In this document: piece after piece, positions 44,857-54,324 of the stretch
Position numbering within the stretch: position 1 is the first letter of the stretch
Layout: every line of letters begins with the position of its first letter
Source of the DNA: CAKZML01 sp963823435
Lineage (GTDB): Bacteria; Pseudomonadota; Gammaproteobacteria; Steroidobacterales; BM003
Length of the DNA: 64,000 nt
Reading direction: 5' to 3'
Assembly: GCA_963823435.1 (NCBI GenBank)
Contig: CAWGLN010000002.1
Coordinates: forward strand, 186,001 to 250,000
Notes under the pieces: model-generated
Seen by the model: the letters and a program-made list of their open reading frames with translations, nothing else
Database searches by the model: none
Told to the model about the DNA's origin: nothing
Made by a program: the position numbers and the translations under genes

Positions 44857-46984
44857 ATGAAGCGGACCGTGAACGAGCGGACCCGGGTGCTTGCCCTGGC
44901 TAAAGAGGTCCAGGCGGGCGGTCTGACTCCGGTACAGAGCGCCCGTATCAGGCACTGGCAGGCGGTAGACCGCATCCTTGATGATCTGAATTGTGACGAC
45001 AGGCTACGCAGCGGCGCCTTGTTGTACTTCCTGATTGACGCGGGTCTTTTGCCAAGGGACCGGCTGCAGAGCGGAGTTTGGACCCGAGCTACGGGCGCTG
45101 GTAGCCGGGGTCGAAACACTGTCCGGTTTCGGTCTTCCGGATGAATGGCGACCCGAAATGCAACTGCCACCCCGTCAGGCCGAATCCCTGCGCCAAATGC
45201 TGGTGGCAATCGCCAGCGACGTACGGCTCGTGCTGGTGAGACTGGCCGATCAATTGGTACGCCTGCAGGAATTGCGGGCAACGGACACGGATACGGACAA
45301 GACGCGAAAGACGGCGCTGGAGACGCGTGAAATTTTCGCGCCCCTGGCCAACCGGCTCGGGGTCTGGCAAATCAAATGGCAGTTGGAAGACCTGGCCTTT
45401 CGATACCTGGATCCCGAAGCCTATCGCAAGACTGGCAAAAATCCTGCAGCAGTCACGTAGCGAACGTATCGCCTACCTGGAGAACTTCCAGGCCGTACTG
45501 CGCGGGGCGCTGGCTGATGAAGGTGTGAGCGCCGAGGTGGCAGGCAGGGCGAAACACCTTTACAGCATCTGGCGCAAGATGCAGAAAAAACACCTGGAGG
45601 TTGAAGAACTATTTCGACCTCCGGGCGGTTCGCGTCCTGGTGGACACCAGTCGCTGACTGCTACGCGGCCCTGGGTGTGGTGCACAGCCGCTGGCAATAT
45701 ATTCCGGGTGAATTTGACGACTATATCGCCACACCCAAGGAAAATGGATATCGCTCTTTACACACGGCGGTAATCGGGCCTGGCGGACACCCGGTAGAGG
45801 TGCAAATTCGTACCAGGGATATGCACAGCCGTGCCGAGTTGGGCGTGGCCGCTCACTGGCGCTACAAGGAAGGGCGCAGCCAGGATGCGGCATTCGACCA
45901 AAAAATCCAGTGGCTGCGCCAGATCCTGGAACCCGAGGACAAGGACGAGACGGCCAACGACCTGATTGACCGGGTCAAATCGGAAATCAGTGAGGACAGG
46001 GTTTACGTCATCAGTCCCAGGGGAGAAATCGTGGATTTACCAACCGGTTCCACGCCACTGGATTTTGCTTACCACGTTCACAGCGAAGTAGGTCATCATT
46101 GTCGCGGCGCCAAGGTCAATGGACGCATGGTGACGCTCACTTACAAGCTGCGTACCGGTGAACAGGTGGAGATTGTCACAGCCAAGAGCAGCAGTCCCAG
46201 TCGAGACTGGTTGGTGCCCCAGTTCGGGTATATCGCCTCTCCACGCACCCGGGCAAAGGTGCGCAACTGGTTCCGTCGCCAGGACCAGGATCAGAATCGA
46301 CGCCAGGGCAAGGCCATGCTGGAAAAGGAACTTGGGCGTCTGGGACTCAGGTCCTTTCCGCTGGCGCAACTGGTCAAACTGCTACGGGTGGGAACGGCCG
46401 AGGAACTGTATGGCAAGATCGGCTCCGGTGACCTTTCGCTGGAGGTGGTCAGCGATGCCCTGCAACAACACCAGGGAGTCACGCCAGATCAGCCACCGAT
46501 AGTCATCAAGCGCAAGCGCAAGCCCCAGAAGGGCAATCGCTTCGTCATCGCCGGTCTGGGTGACCTGCTGTCCAATCCGGCACGCTGCTGCAGACCCATG
46601 CCGCCCGAGCCTATACGCGGCTACCTGACCCAGGGACGCGGCGTGAGCATACATCGCGATAATTGCACCAACCTGATTCGGCTGGCAGCCAAGAGTCCCG
46701 AGCGCATTCTCGAAGTGACCTGGGAAACGGGCGATGCGGATTTTCACCCTGTCAGAATTCGCCTGGAAGCCCACGACCGTGCCGGCCTGACACGCGATGT
46801 GGCGAATCTGCTGAGCGACGAGAACGTGCACATAAATGCCCTGGAGGCACGCTCCAACCGCCGTGATAACAGCGCGGTGATGGAACTGCTGATTGAGGTC
46901 AAGGGGCTGGACCAGTTAAGTCGCATACTCAACCGGCTAAGCACCCTGCCCAACGTGATCAGCGTGAACCGGACCGAGCACTAA
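44857..46984 (+). CDS. relA: GTP pyrophosphokinase RelA (four frameshifts)
   Basis: The stringent-response (p)ppGpp synthetase of about 700 residues. The pseudo-hydrolase domain lacks the HD pair (FLIDAGLLPRD), marking RelA rather than SpoT. The synthetase domain follows (FDLRAVRVLVDT, YIATPKENGYRSLHTAV, VEVQIRTRDMHSRAE), then TGS, a zinc-finger region (NPARCCRPMP) and an ACT domain. The frame breaks at about 45070, 45431, 45613 and 45648; each break is one extra base, and removing them restores continuous homology. The start is uncertain: ATG 44857 in the first frame, or ATG 44829 if a fifth shift exists. Confidence 0.88.
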
Positions 46985-47005
46985 CCCCCGGCAAACCACC
47001 GGGGG
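46985..47005. terminator. Hairpin between convergent relA and lpd
   Basis: A perfect 7 bp stem, CCCCCGG/CCGGGGG, with a 7 nt loop lies immediately after the relA stop and could serve both convergent genes. There is no T tract. Confidence 0.45.
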
Positions 47006-47024
47006 TCGGCCCCCGTGACAGGGA

Positions 47025-48453
47025 CTAGCGATTGATCGCGTGGATCGCGCGCTTGTCCACTGCCAGTGCGGCCTCATGAATGGCCTCGGACAGGCTCGGG
47101 TGCGCATGGATAGTCAGCTGCAGATCCTCTGCACTGCCCTGGAACTCCATTGCCACCACGGCCTCGCCAATCAACTCGCCTGCCATGGGGCCCACGATGT
47201 GTACACCCATGAGTTCATCGGTATCCTCGGCGGCAATCATCTTGACCATGCCGGCCGCGGCTTCCATCGCCTTGGCGCGTCCATTCGCTGCAAAGGAGAA
47301 GGTACCGATCTTGTAGGCACGTCCGCTCTCCTTGACCTGTTCCTCGGTCTGGCCCACCCAGGCAATCTCAGGCGCCGTGTAGATCACTGAAGGGATCACG
47401 GCGTAATTCATCTCGGCGACCTTGCCGGCGATCAGGTCTGCAACAATGACGCCTTCTTCCGATGCCTTGTGTGCCAGCATGGCTCCGCGCACCACGTCGC
47501 CCACGGCCCATATGCCATCGGTGCCGGTGCGGCATTGATCGTCTACCACCACGCGACCACGATCATCCAGCGGCACACCACTGTCGTCGCCGAGCAAGCC
47601 CTCGGTGTTGGGCCTGCGGCCGACCGCCACCACTACCTTGTCCACTTCTATGCTCTGACTGCCCTTGGCGTCGTCGTAATTCAGTGTCACACCCTTTTTC
47701 AGGACCTTGGAAGCCGGTCACCTTGGCCCCGGTGCGAACCTCCAGCCCCTGGCGCTTGAACAAGCGCTGCACTTCTTTTGCAACCGCCCGGTCCGCCATG
47801 AACAGGAAATCGTCCATGGCTTCCAGCACAACCACCTCGGCGCCCAGGCGCTTCCACACGCTGCCCAATTCCAGGCCTATCACGCCACCACCGATGACGC
47901 CCAGGCGTTTTGGCACCTCGGTAAAATCCAGGGCGCCCCAGGAATCGACTACCTGGTTGCCATCGAAAGGAACCTGCTGCAGTTCAATCGGGCTTGACCC
48001 GGTCGCGATGATCACGTTTTTTGCGTCGAGTACGCTGACCTTACCTTTGACGTCCGTGTACTCGACCTTGCGTCCAGCCAGCAATTTGCCTTGGCCTTGC
48101 AGCCCGGTGACCTTATTTGCCTTGAACAGGGCCTGGATGCCACCGGTCAGTTGACCGACGATTCCCGCCTTGCGCTTCTGCATGGTCGCCAGGTCCAGCG
48201 ACAGTTTGCCGACCCCTATACCGTGGGCTGAAAACTCCTCCTGGGCCCGGTGGTACAGCTCGCTTGATTCAAGCAAGGCCTTGGAAGGTATGCAGCCTGC
48301 GTTGAGACAGGTCCCACCAAAGCTGCGAGATCCATCACGGTTAATCCAGTTGTCTATACAGGCGACCTTCAGGCCGTTCTGGGCCGCGCGAATTGCCGCG
48401 ACATAACCGCCGGGACCACCACCAATAACAATTACGTCGTATGAATCTGCCAT
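47025..48453 (-). CDS. lpd: Dihydrolipoamide dehydrogenase E3 (one frameshift)
   Basis: The FAD enzyme reoxidises lipoamide in 2-oxoacid dehydrogenases. It begins MADSYDVIVIGGGPGGY; the redox disulfide is C49-C54 in GGTCLNAGCIPSKALL, and the C-terminal half has AVGRRPNTEGLL and the dimer motif HAHPSLSEAIHEAAL. One extra C near 47713 (TTCCAAG where TTCAAG keeps frame) breaks it between VTGF and KVLKKG. About 475 residues when corrected. It is the third gene of sucA-sucB-lpd. Confidence 0.92.
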
Positions 48454-48531
48454 GATATTTCCTTCATTTTTCAGCTTGCGGCCGGGAAAAACGTACTCGC
48501 CCGGTTGATGTTGTAAATGTCCGGCGTCTGC

Positions 48532-49760
48532 TTACAGTTCCAACAGCAGGCGCGACGGATCCTCCAGTGCTTCCTTGACTGACACCAGGAATCGCACCGA
48601 TTCCCGCCCGTCAATAATCCGGTGATCGTAGGTCATCGCCAGGTACATCATGGGTCTGATCCGGATTTCTCCATCGACAACCATGGGGCGATCCTGGATC
48701 TTGTGCATCCCCAGGATCGCGCTCTGGGGAGGATTCAGAATCGGCGTGGACATCAGCGAGCCGAACACCCCGCCATTTGTCAGCGAAAAGGTACCGCCGG
48801 TGAGCTCCTCAATCGACAGCTTGCCGTCCCGCGCGCGCAAGGCCATGTCACCAATGCTTCTTTTCAATCTCGGCAAAGCCCAGTTGGTCAGCATTGCGTA
48901 GGACAGGAACAACCAGACCTCTCTCGGTGGAAACCGCCACGCCAATATCATAATAGTTGTGATACACAATCTCGTTGTTCTCAACGTAGGCGTTGACCAC
49001 GGGAAACTTGCGCAAGGCCTCGGCGCATGCCGTCACAAAGAACGACATAAAGCCCAGGCGGACCCCATGGCGTTTTTCAAAAGCGTCCTTGTAGCGACTA
49101 CGCAGAGCCATTATTTCAGTCAGGTCTACCTCATTGAACGTGGTAAGCATGGCAGCGCTTTGCTGCGCCTCCACCAGGCGCTCTGCAATGCGCACCCGCA
49201 AACGTGTCATGGGCACGCGCTTTTCAGTTCGGGCGCACTCAAACCGGCGGGCAGATCTTCCACATCGCCGTCGTCATCTTCTTTGAGTTCCAGGTGGGCC
49301 AACACATCGCCCTTGGTGAGCCTGCCGTCAGGACCGCTTGCCTGGATATTTGCGGGTTTCAGCTTATGCTCGTCAACCAGACGTCGCACCGACGGACTTA
49401 ATTTGCCCGCGCTCTCCAGGCTGGCCGCGGCCGCAGGCTCCGGCAGTGGGAGCAACAGGTGTCGCTGCCGCAGGTTTTTCCGAAGCCGTATCGGCAGGCG
49501 CCGCAGCGGCAGTCGCTACCGCACCCTCGGCAAGGATTGCGATCAACTGTCCACCGGTGACCGTGGCGCCATCCTGGATCAGTATTTTTTCCAGCACGCC
49601 CGACACGGGTGCAGGTACCTCGAGCACCACCTTGTCGGTTTCCAGATCCACCAGATTTTCGTCGCGGGTCGACCGCGTCACCCGGTTTCTTATGCCAGGT
49701 CACCAGCGTTGCGTCGGCTACCGACTCCGGTAATTGAGGTACCTTGACTTCGATGCTCAT
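48532..49760 (-). CDS. sucB: Dihydrolipoamide succinyltransferase E2 (four frameshifts)
   Basis: The core of 2-oxoglutarate dehydrogenase. A lipoyl domain begins MSIEVKVPQLPESV and carries the lipoyl Lys in DLETDKVVLEV; an E3-binding segment (SPSVRRLVDEHKL) and the catalytic domain (VPMTRLRVRIAERL ... YDHRIIDGRESV) follow. The frame breaks near 49672, 49440-49470, 49225-49232 and 48858; three are single extra bases, and the third is either two extra or one missing. Both flanking genes are in the same operon. About 400 residues when corrected. Confidence 0.88.
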
Positions 49761-49762
49761 GC

Positions 49763-52615
49763 TTATTTCCTGCCAGAGTGCTTGGGTGATTTTTCTTCGA
49801 CCGATACCACGGCCGGCTCAATATCCAATGCCGCTTCCACCAACGCTTGCTGCTGTTGCACGTGCATTGCGTAAATGCCCGAGGCCGGTGCGGCGGCGCC
49901 TGCCCGGCCAGAGTAAAACAGCTTGTGCCGCACTTTCAGCGGCTCCTGCAAGCGATGCCGGATCTGGTACCAGGCACCCTGGTTCTGCGGCTCTTCCTGA
50001 CACCAAACGATGTCCTTCGCGTTTCGGTATTGCTCAATGACCTCGGCATATTCATCCGCCGGGAAAGGATACAACTGCTCGATACGCACGATGGCGACGT
50101 TCTCGACGCCGTGGGTCTGGCGGGCTTCCAAAAGGTCGTAATAGACCTTGCCGCTGCAGAACACAACGCGCTGTACCTTGCCCGATCGAACACTCTCCAC
50201 CTCCGGGATGACGGTCTGGAAGCTGCCGCTGATGAGATCGGTTTGCGTGGATACGCTCAGGCGATGACGCAACAGGCTCTTGGGTGTCATCACGATCAGG
50301 GGCTTGCGCACCTTGCGCAACATTTGCCTGCGCAACATGTGGAACATCTGGGCCGGTGTAGAGGGTACGCAGACCTGCATATTGTGCTCGGCGCACAATT
50401 GCAGAAAACGCTCCAGCCTGGCTGAAGAATGTTCAGGCCCCTGCCCCTCGTAACCGTGCGGCAGGAAAAGGGTCAAGCCGCACAAGCGACCCCACTTGGC
50501 CTCCCCCGAACTGATGAACTGATCGATCACAACCTGTGCACCGTTAACGAAGTCGCCGAACTGCCCTTCCCAAATCACCAGTTGGTTGGGGTTGGCTGCG
50601 CTGTACCCGTATTCGAAACCGAGCACCGCTTCTTCGGACAACAGCGAGTCATTCACCGCAAAGTGCGGCTGATCCTTGCTGATATGCTCAAGTGGGCAAT
50701 AGGTGGCATTGTCCGCCTGGTTATGCCATACGGCATGGCGGTGAAAAAATGTGCCGCGACCGCTGTCCTGCCCGGTTATACGAATTCCATAACCATCTTC
50801 AAGCAGGGACGCATAGGCCAGCGTTTCGGCAAAGCCCCAGTCCATGGGTAACTCGCCCGACGCCATCTTCTGCCGGTCGCCAACGATGCGCTGAACCCTG
50901 GGATGCAACTTCATGCCATCAGGAATGGTCACCAGCGGTTTGGCCAGTCGCCGAAGACGTTTGAGCGGAATGCTGGAATCCACCTCGTCGGACAAATCAC
51001 CACCGAAGTGTGACCAGTCCACCGTGTGCTGATTACCAATCATCCCCAGGGCCACATTGGACACCGAGCCACCGGTATCCAGCCTGTCCCGAAATTCTTC
51101 CACCAGGTCCGTACTTTCTTTTTCACTGATCAACTGCAGTTCAACCAGGCGGTCGGCGTACAGTTGGCGCACTGTCTTGTGCTTGCGTATGGCCTTGTAC
51201 ATTACTGGCTGGGTTGCAGCGGGCTCGTCGGCCTCGTTATGGCCATGACGGCGATAGCAAACCAGGTCGATTACCACGTCTTTGTAAAAGGTGTGCCGGT
51301 AATCAAGCGCCAGTCGAGTGACAAACAACACCGCCTCCGGGTCGTCTGCGTTCACATGAAAAATCGGCGCCTCGATCATTTTCGCCACGTCTGAACTGTA
51401 TGGCGTGGAACGCGCGTCCTGGGGGTCACTCATGGTGAACCCGATCTGGTTGTTCACGATGATGTGCACCGTACCACCGGTCTTGAACCCGCGAGTTTGT
51501 GACAACTGCAGGGTTTCCATGATCACGCCCTGGCCGGCAAAGGCCGCGTCGCCATGTACGAGTACTGGCAGGACAGTGTCACCGACGTCATCACCTCGGC
51601 GCTCCTGGCGGGCGCGCACCGAGCCCTCCACCACCGGGTTGACGATTTCCAGGTGAGAAGGATTGAACGCCAGGGCAACATGCACGTTGCCGCCGGGGGT
51701 CTTGATGTCAGTAGAAAAACCCATGTGATATTTCACATCACCCGACCCACGATGCACGCTGGGATCCCACTTGCCTTCAAATTCGGAGAACAGGTCGTCG
51801 GGGGCCTTGCCCACCACGTTCACCAGAACGTTGATGCGACCACGGTGCGCCATACCGATAACCAGTTCTTCAACCCCATGCCGACCACCCTGCTGAATCA
51901 AGTCATTTATCAGGGGAATCAAGGCTTCTCCACCCTCGAGGGAAAAGCGCTTCTGACCCACATAGCGAGTGTGCAGGTAACGCTCAATACCCTCGGCACT
52001 GGTCAGCGATTGCAGCAGTTGAATTTTCTCCTCGCGGGAAAGGCGGTATTCCTGCACCGGGGACTCAAATCGGTCCTGCAACCAGCGACGCTCGCGAGCG
52101 TGAGAAACATGCGCAAAGTCGGCGCCAATTTTGTCGGAATAGGTTTTTTTCAGGAGAGCCAACAGGTCTCTCAGGGGCAGGCGCCTGGTTCCCGCGAAGC
52201 CACCGGTATGGAACTCCGTACCCATATCCGCATCGCCCAGGCCAAAGTACTCCAGGGTCAGGACGGACGGCATCCGGCGCTGCCAAAGACCAAGTGGATC
52301 CAGGTCAGCTATCTGGTGGCCACGCTGGCGGTACACCTGGATCATGCGAGCCACCGCCGCCTGCTTGATGTCCGCACCGGAAACCACAGCCTGACCCGGT
52401 CTGCGCTCGCCCGCTTGCTTCGCCAGCCTGCGCTCTACCGGTCCCCGCGCGACTTCGGCCCGGGGATTCTCAACAAGGTTTCTGAAATATGCCTGCCACT
52501 CATCACTGACTCTGCCCGGATCCCGGAGAAATTCTTCGTAATAGTGTTCCACGAACGGCGCGTTACCACCGAAAAGGGGCGTGGAGTCGTAACGATCTTT
52601 CAGTGAACTGCTCAT
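49763..52615 (-). CDS. sucA: 2-oxoglutarate dehydrogenase E1 component
   Basis: A thiamine-diphosphate enzyme of 950 residues that decarboxylates 2-oxoglutarate in the TCA cycle. It begins MSSSLKDRYDSTPLFGGNA after the in-frame upstream codons are discarded. GMAHRGRINVLVN and the HGDAAFAGQG and DLVCYRRHGHNEADEP motifs form the cofactor site. The frame is intact, unlike the two downstream genes. Its stop lies 2 bp before the sucB start. Confidence 0.96.
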   Translation of the reverse strand: MSSSLKDRYDSTPLFGGNAPFVEHYYEEFLRDPGRVSDEWQAYFRNLVENPRAEVARGPVERRLAKQAGERRPGQAVVSGADIKQAAVARMIQVYRQRGHQIADLDPLGLWQRRMPSVLTLEYFGLGDADMGTEFHTGGFAGTRRLPLRDLLALLKKTYSDKIGADFAHVSHARERRWLQDRFESPVQEYRLSREEKIQLLQSLTSAEGIERYLHTRYVGQKRFSLEGGEALIPLINDLIQQGGRHGVEELVIGMAHRGRINVLVNVVGKAPDDLFSEFEGKWDPSVHRGSGDVKYHMGFSTDIKTPGGNVHVALAFNPSHLEIVNPVVEGSVRARQERRGDDVGDTVLPVLVHGDAAFAGQGVIMETLQLSQTRGFKTGGTVHIIVNNQIGFTMSDPQDARSTPYSSDVAKMIEAPIFHVNADDPEAVLFVTRLALDYRHTFYKDVVIDLVCYRRHGHNEADEPAATQPVMYKAIRKHKTVRQLYADRLVELQLISEKESTDLVEEFRDRLDTGGSVSNVALGMIGNQHTVDWSHFGGDLSDEVDSSIPLKRLRRLAKPLVTIPDGMKLHPRVQRIVGDRQKMASGELPMDWGFAETLAYASLLEDGYGIRITGQDSGRGTFFHRHAVWHNQADNATYCPLEHISKDQPHFAVNDSLLSEEAVLGFEYGYSAANPNQLVIWEGQFGDFVNGAQVVIDQFISSGEAKWGRLCGLTLFLPHGYEGQGPEHSSARLERFLQLCAEHNMQVCVPSTPAQMFHMLRRQMLRKVRKPLIVMTPKSLLRHRLSVSTQTDLISGSFQTVIPEVESVRSGKVQRVVFCSGKVYYDLLEARQTHGVENVAIVRIEQLYPFPADEYAEVIEQYRNAKDIVWCQEEPQNQGAWYQIRHRLQEPLKVRHKLFYSGRAGAAAPASGIYAMHVQQQQALVEAALDIEPAVVSVEEKSPKHSGRK

Positions 52616-52956
52616 AAGTGGTAACCGGCCTGGTAAAACGATCTCCAAGAGGTCAGAAGTGTAACTCAAGACCCCCGCAGCGAAAGCACTAAGTAGCGGA
52701 TAAAACAGGCTTTTGCCAATTCTAGGCTGGAAAACAGATCTGCGTCTAATTCTTTAGTCGATTTTCTTGCCGATAACTGGTTTTTCTTACAGCTGAATAC
52801 TGTGTTTTTATACACCCTTTGGCGCTTGAAACCCGAATTCACCGCAAACCGCCCAGGTGGGGCTTTCGTTGGGTCGAAAGCCGGGTTGAATATTGCGCTT
52901 CTGTTATCGCTGCGGCCGCTGTGGAATAACCCAACGTCCACGTCTACCGGCAAGAC
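52616..52956. other. Upstream region of sucA, no gene seen
   Basis: No gene is visible. The half near sucA is AT-rich and probably holds its promoter, but I cannot fix the boxes. It contains TTTTCTTACAG (52782-52792), also present at 57037, and an imperfect LexA-like palindrome at 52798-52817. Confidence 0.4.
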
Positions 52957-53383
52957 GCCCCGGAGAGGATCACTCGGGGCTGCGCCCCTCGCCCCTGCGG
53001 GGTCGTCGCCGCGAAAGAGCATGGAAACCGTTCACGCCGAGTCCGGACCACCCTCAAACCTCGCACGAAGCGGCAACCACGCCCTGGAGAGGATTACTCG
53101 GGCTGCGCCCCTCGCCCCTGCGGGGTCGTCGCCGCGAAAGAACATAGAGACCGTTCACGCCGAGTCCGGACAACCCTCAAACCTCGCACGAAGCGGCAAC
53201 CACGCCCTGGAGAGGATTACTCGGGACTGCGTCCCTCGCCCCTGCGGGGTCGTCGCCGCGAAAGAACATAGAGACCGTTCACGCCGAGTCCGGACAACCC
53301 TCAAACCTCGCACGAAGCGGCAACCACGCCCTGGAGAGGATTACTCGGGACTGCGTCCCTCGCCCCTGCGGGGTCGTCGCCGC
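52957..53383. repeat. Tandem repeats derived from the tRNA-Arg 3' end
   Basis: Unit starts lie at 52957, 53081, 53204 and 53328 (periods 124, 123 and 124 bp); the fourth is cut off after about 56 bp. Each unit begins with a copy of the last 16 nt of the tRNA-Arg body (CGCCCTGGAGAGGATT on the plus strand, one mismatch in the first unit), then two mini-hairpins with three-base loops and a spacer with AACCGTTCACGC-like text. The array is downstream of tRNA-Arg in its direction of transcription. No protein is likely. Confidence 0.9.
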
Positions 53384-53447
53384 CAGCGGCGACGCTTGTC
53401 GGCCCGCTGCGCGGGCCTCGGTTCGAACCGGAGGTCTCATCCAACCG

Positions 53448-53503
53448 CCAGGGCGCCAAATAAAAAGCCACCCTAATGGGTGGCCTGTTATTTGGCGCCC
53501 TGG
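53448..53503. repeat. 16 bp perfect inverted repeat spanning the tRNA-Arg 3' end
   Basis: CCAGGGCGCCAAATAA at 53448-53463 is the exact reverse complement of 53488-53503, which comprises the last 11 nt of tRNA-Arg (including CCA) and 5 nt of trailer. A terminator hairpin lies between the arms. Confidence 0.85.
53459..53484 (-). terminator. Terminator of the tRNA-Ala/tRNA-Arg unit
   Basis: On the minus strand GCCACCC/GGGTGGC forms a 7 bp stem with a 4 nt loop, followed by CTTTTTATTT, 9 nt after the tRNA-Arg CCA. Confidence 0.85.
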
Positions 53504-53568
53504 AGAGGATTCGAACCTCTGACCCCGCGCTTAGGAGGCGCGTGCTCTATCCTCTGAGCTACCAGGGC
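53493..53568 (-). tRNA. tRNA-Arg(CCU)
   Basis: A 76 nt cloverleaf with CCA encoded. The acceptor is GCCCTGG/CCAGGGC and the anticodon stem-loop CGCGC-CTCCTAA-GCGCG gives CCU. It is cotranscribed after tRNA-Ala, 27 nt upstream, and its 3' end is the source of the tandem repeats. Confidence 0.97.
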
Positions 53569-53595
53569 ATAGAGGTCCGGGAACCCCTTAAATAG

Positions 53596-53671
53596 TGGTG
53601 GAGCCGAAGGGAGTCGAACCCTCGACCTCCTCATTGCGAACGAGGCGCTCTCCCAACTGAGCTACGGCCCC
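53596..53671 (-). tRNA. tRNA-Ala(CGC)
   Basis: A 76 nt cloverleaf with CCA encoded. The anticodon loop TTCGCAA gives CGC, and the acceptor GGGGCCG/CGGCTCC contains the G3-U70 pair that identifies alanine tRNAs. Confidence 0.96.
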
Positions 53672-53685
53672 ACTGAAGGGGCGCT

Positions 53686-53713
53686 ATTCTATCACCCGTT
53701 TTCGGATTGACCA
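53686..53713 (-). promoter_or_regulatory. Promoter of tRNA-Ala/tRNA-Arg
   Basis: On the minus strand TGGTCA (53713-53708) and TAGAAT (53691-53686) are 16 bp apart, followed by a GC-rich GCGCCCC discriminator typical of stringently controlled stable-RNA promoters. Confidence 0.6.
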
Positions 53714-53808
53714 GCACCTGCCCGCAATTAATTGGACATCGGGCAACCTCGGGGTGTGCGATGATGGGAAACACCATGATTCATGATGCCAACAGACGGA
53801 GACTCTAG

Positions 53809-54261
53809 ATGCTTACACCAGGCAGTACGGCACCGGACTTCAGCTTGCCCGACGAGGATAACAACACGCGAACTCTCGGGGAGTTTCTCAAAAAAGGCCC
53901 TGTGATCGTTTATTTCTATCCCGCCGATTTTACTCCTGGCTGCACCAAGGAAGCCTGCAGCATCCGCGATTTGCACGATGACATCATCAAGTCTGGACTG
54001 CAGATAGTGGGCATCAGTCCGCAGTCGCCGGAGAGCCACACCCGTTTTCGCGAAACTCACAAACTTCCCTTTCCGTTGCTCGCGGATGAAGACAAGCAGG
54101 CTATCAGGAGCTATGACGTCAACGGCCCCCTGGGCATCGGCGTTCGTCGCGCCACCTTCCTGATCGATAACAAGGGAGTGATACAGGACGCCGTTCTGGC
54201 AGACCTATTTATCGGCGAGCACACCGCATTCATCAACAAGGCCATCGCCCTGAACAGTTAG
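53809..54261 (+). CDS. bcp: Thioredoxin-dependent thiol peroxidase (Bcp)
   Basis: An atypical two-Cys peroxiredoxin of 150 residues that reduces peroxides. The peroxidatic Cys45 lies in FTPGCTKEACSIRD, with the resolving Cys50 five residues later. The ATG has GGAG seven bases upstream. Confidence 0.95.
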   Translation: MLTPGSTAPDFSLPDEDNNTRTLGEFLKKGPVIVYFYPADFTPGCTKEACSIRDLHDDIIKSGLQIVGISPQSPESHTRFRETHKLPFPLLADEDKQAIRSYDVNGPLGIGVRRATFLIDNKGVIQDAVLADLFIGEHTAFINKAIALNS

Positions 54262-54324
54262 GTTATCTATTTATTTTTGGAGGGTGGCAGCAACTTGCGC
54301 CGGCTCGCGACGGTTGCAGATTCC

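Noticed and set aside
52798..52817. LexA-box-like TACTGT ... ACAC palindrome
   Set aside because: The second half lacks ACAG, and the nearest gene is sucA, not an SOS gene.
52802..53476. 224-codon frame through the Arg repeat array, encoding repeated Arg-rich text
   Set aside because: It is antisense to the tRNA, the periods of 123 and 124 bp would change frame between units, and no start signal is present. It recalls the protamine-like frame at E. coli tyrT, but support is lacking.
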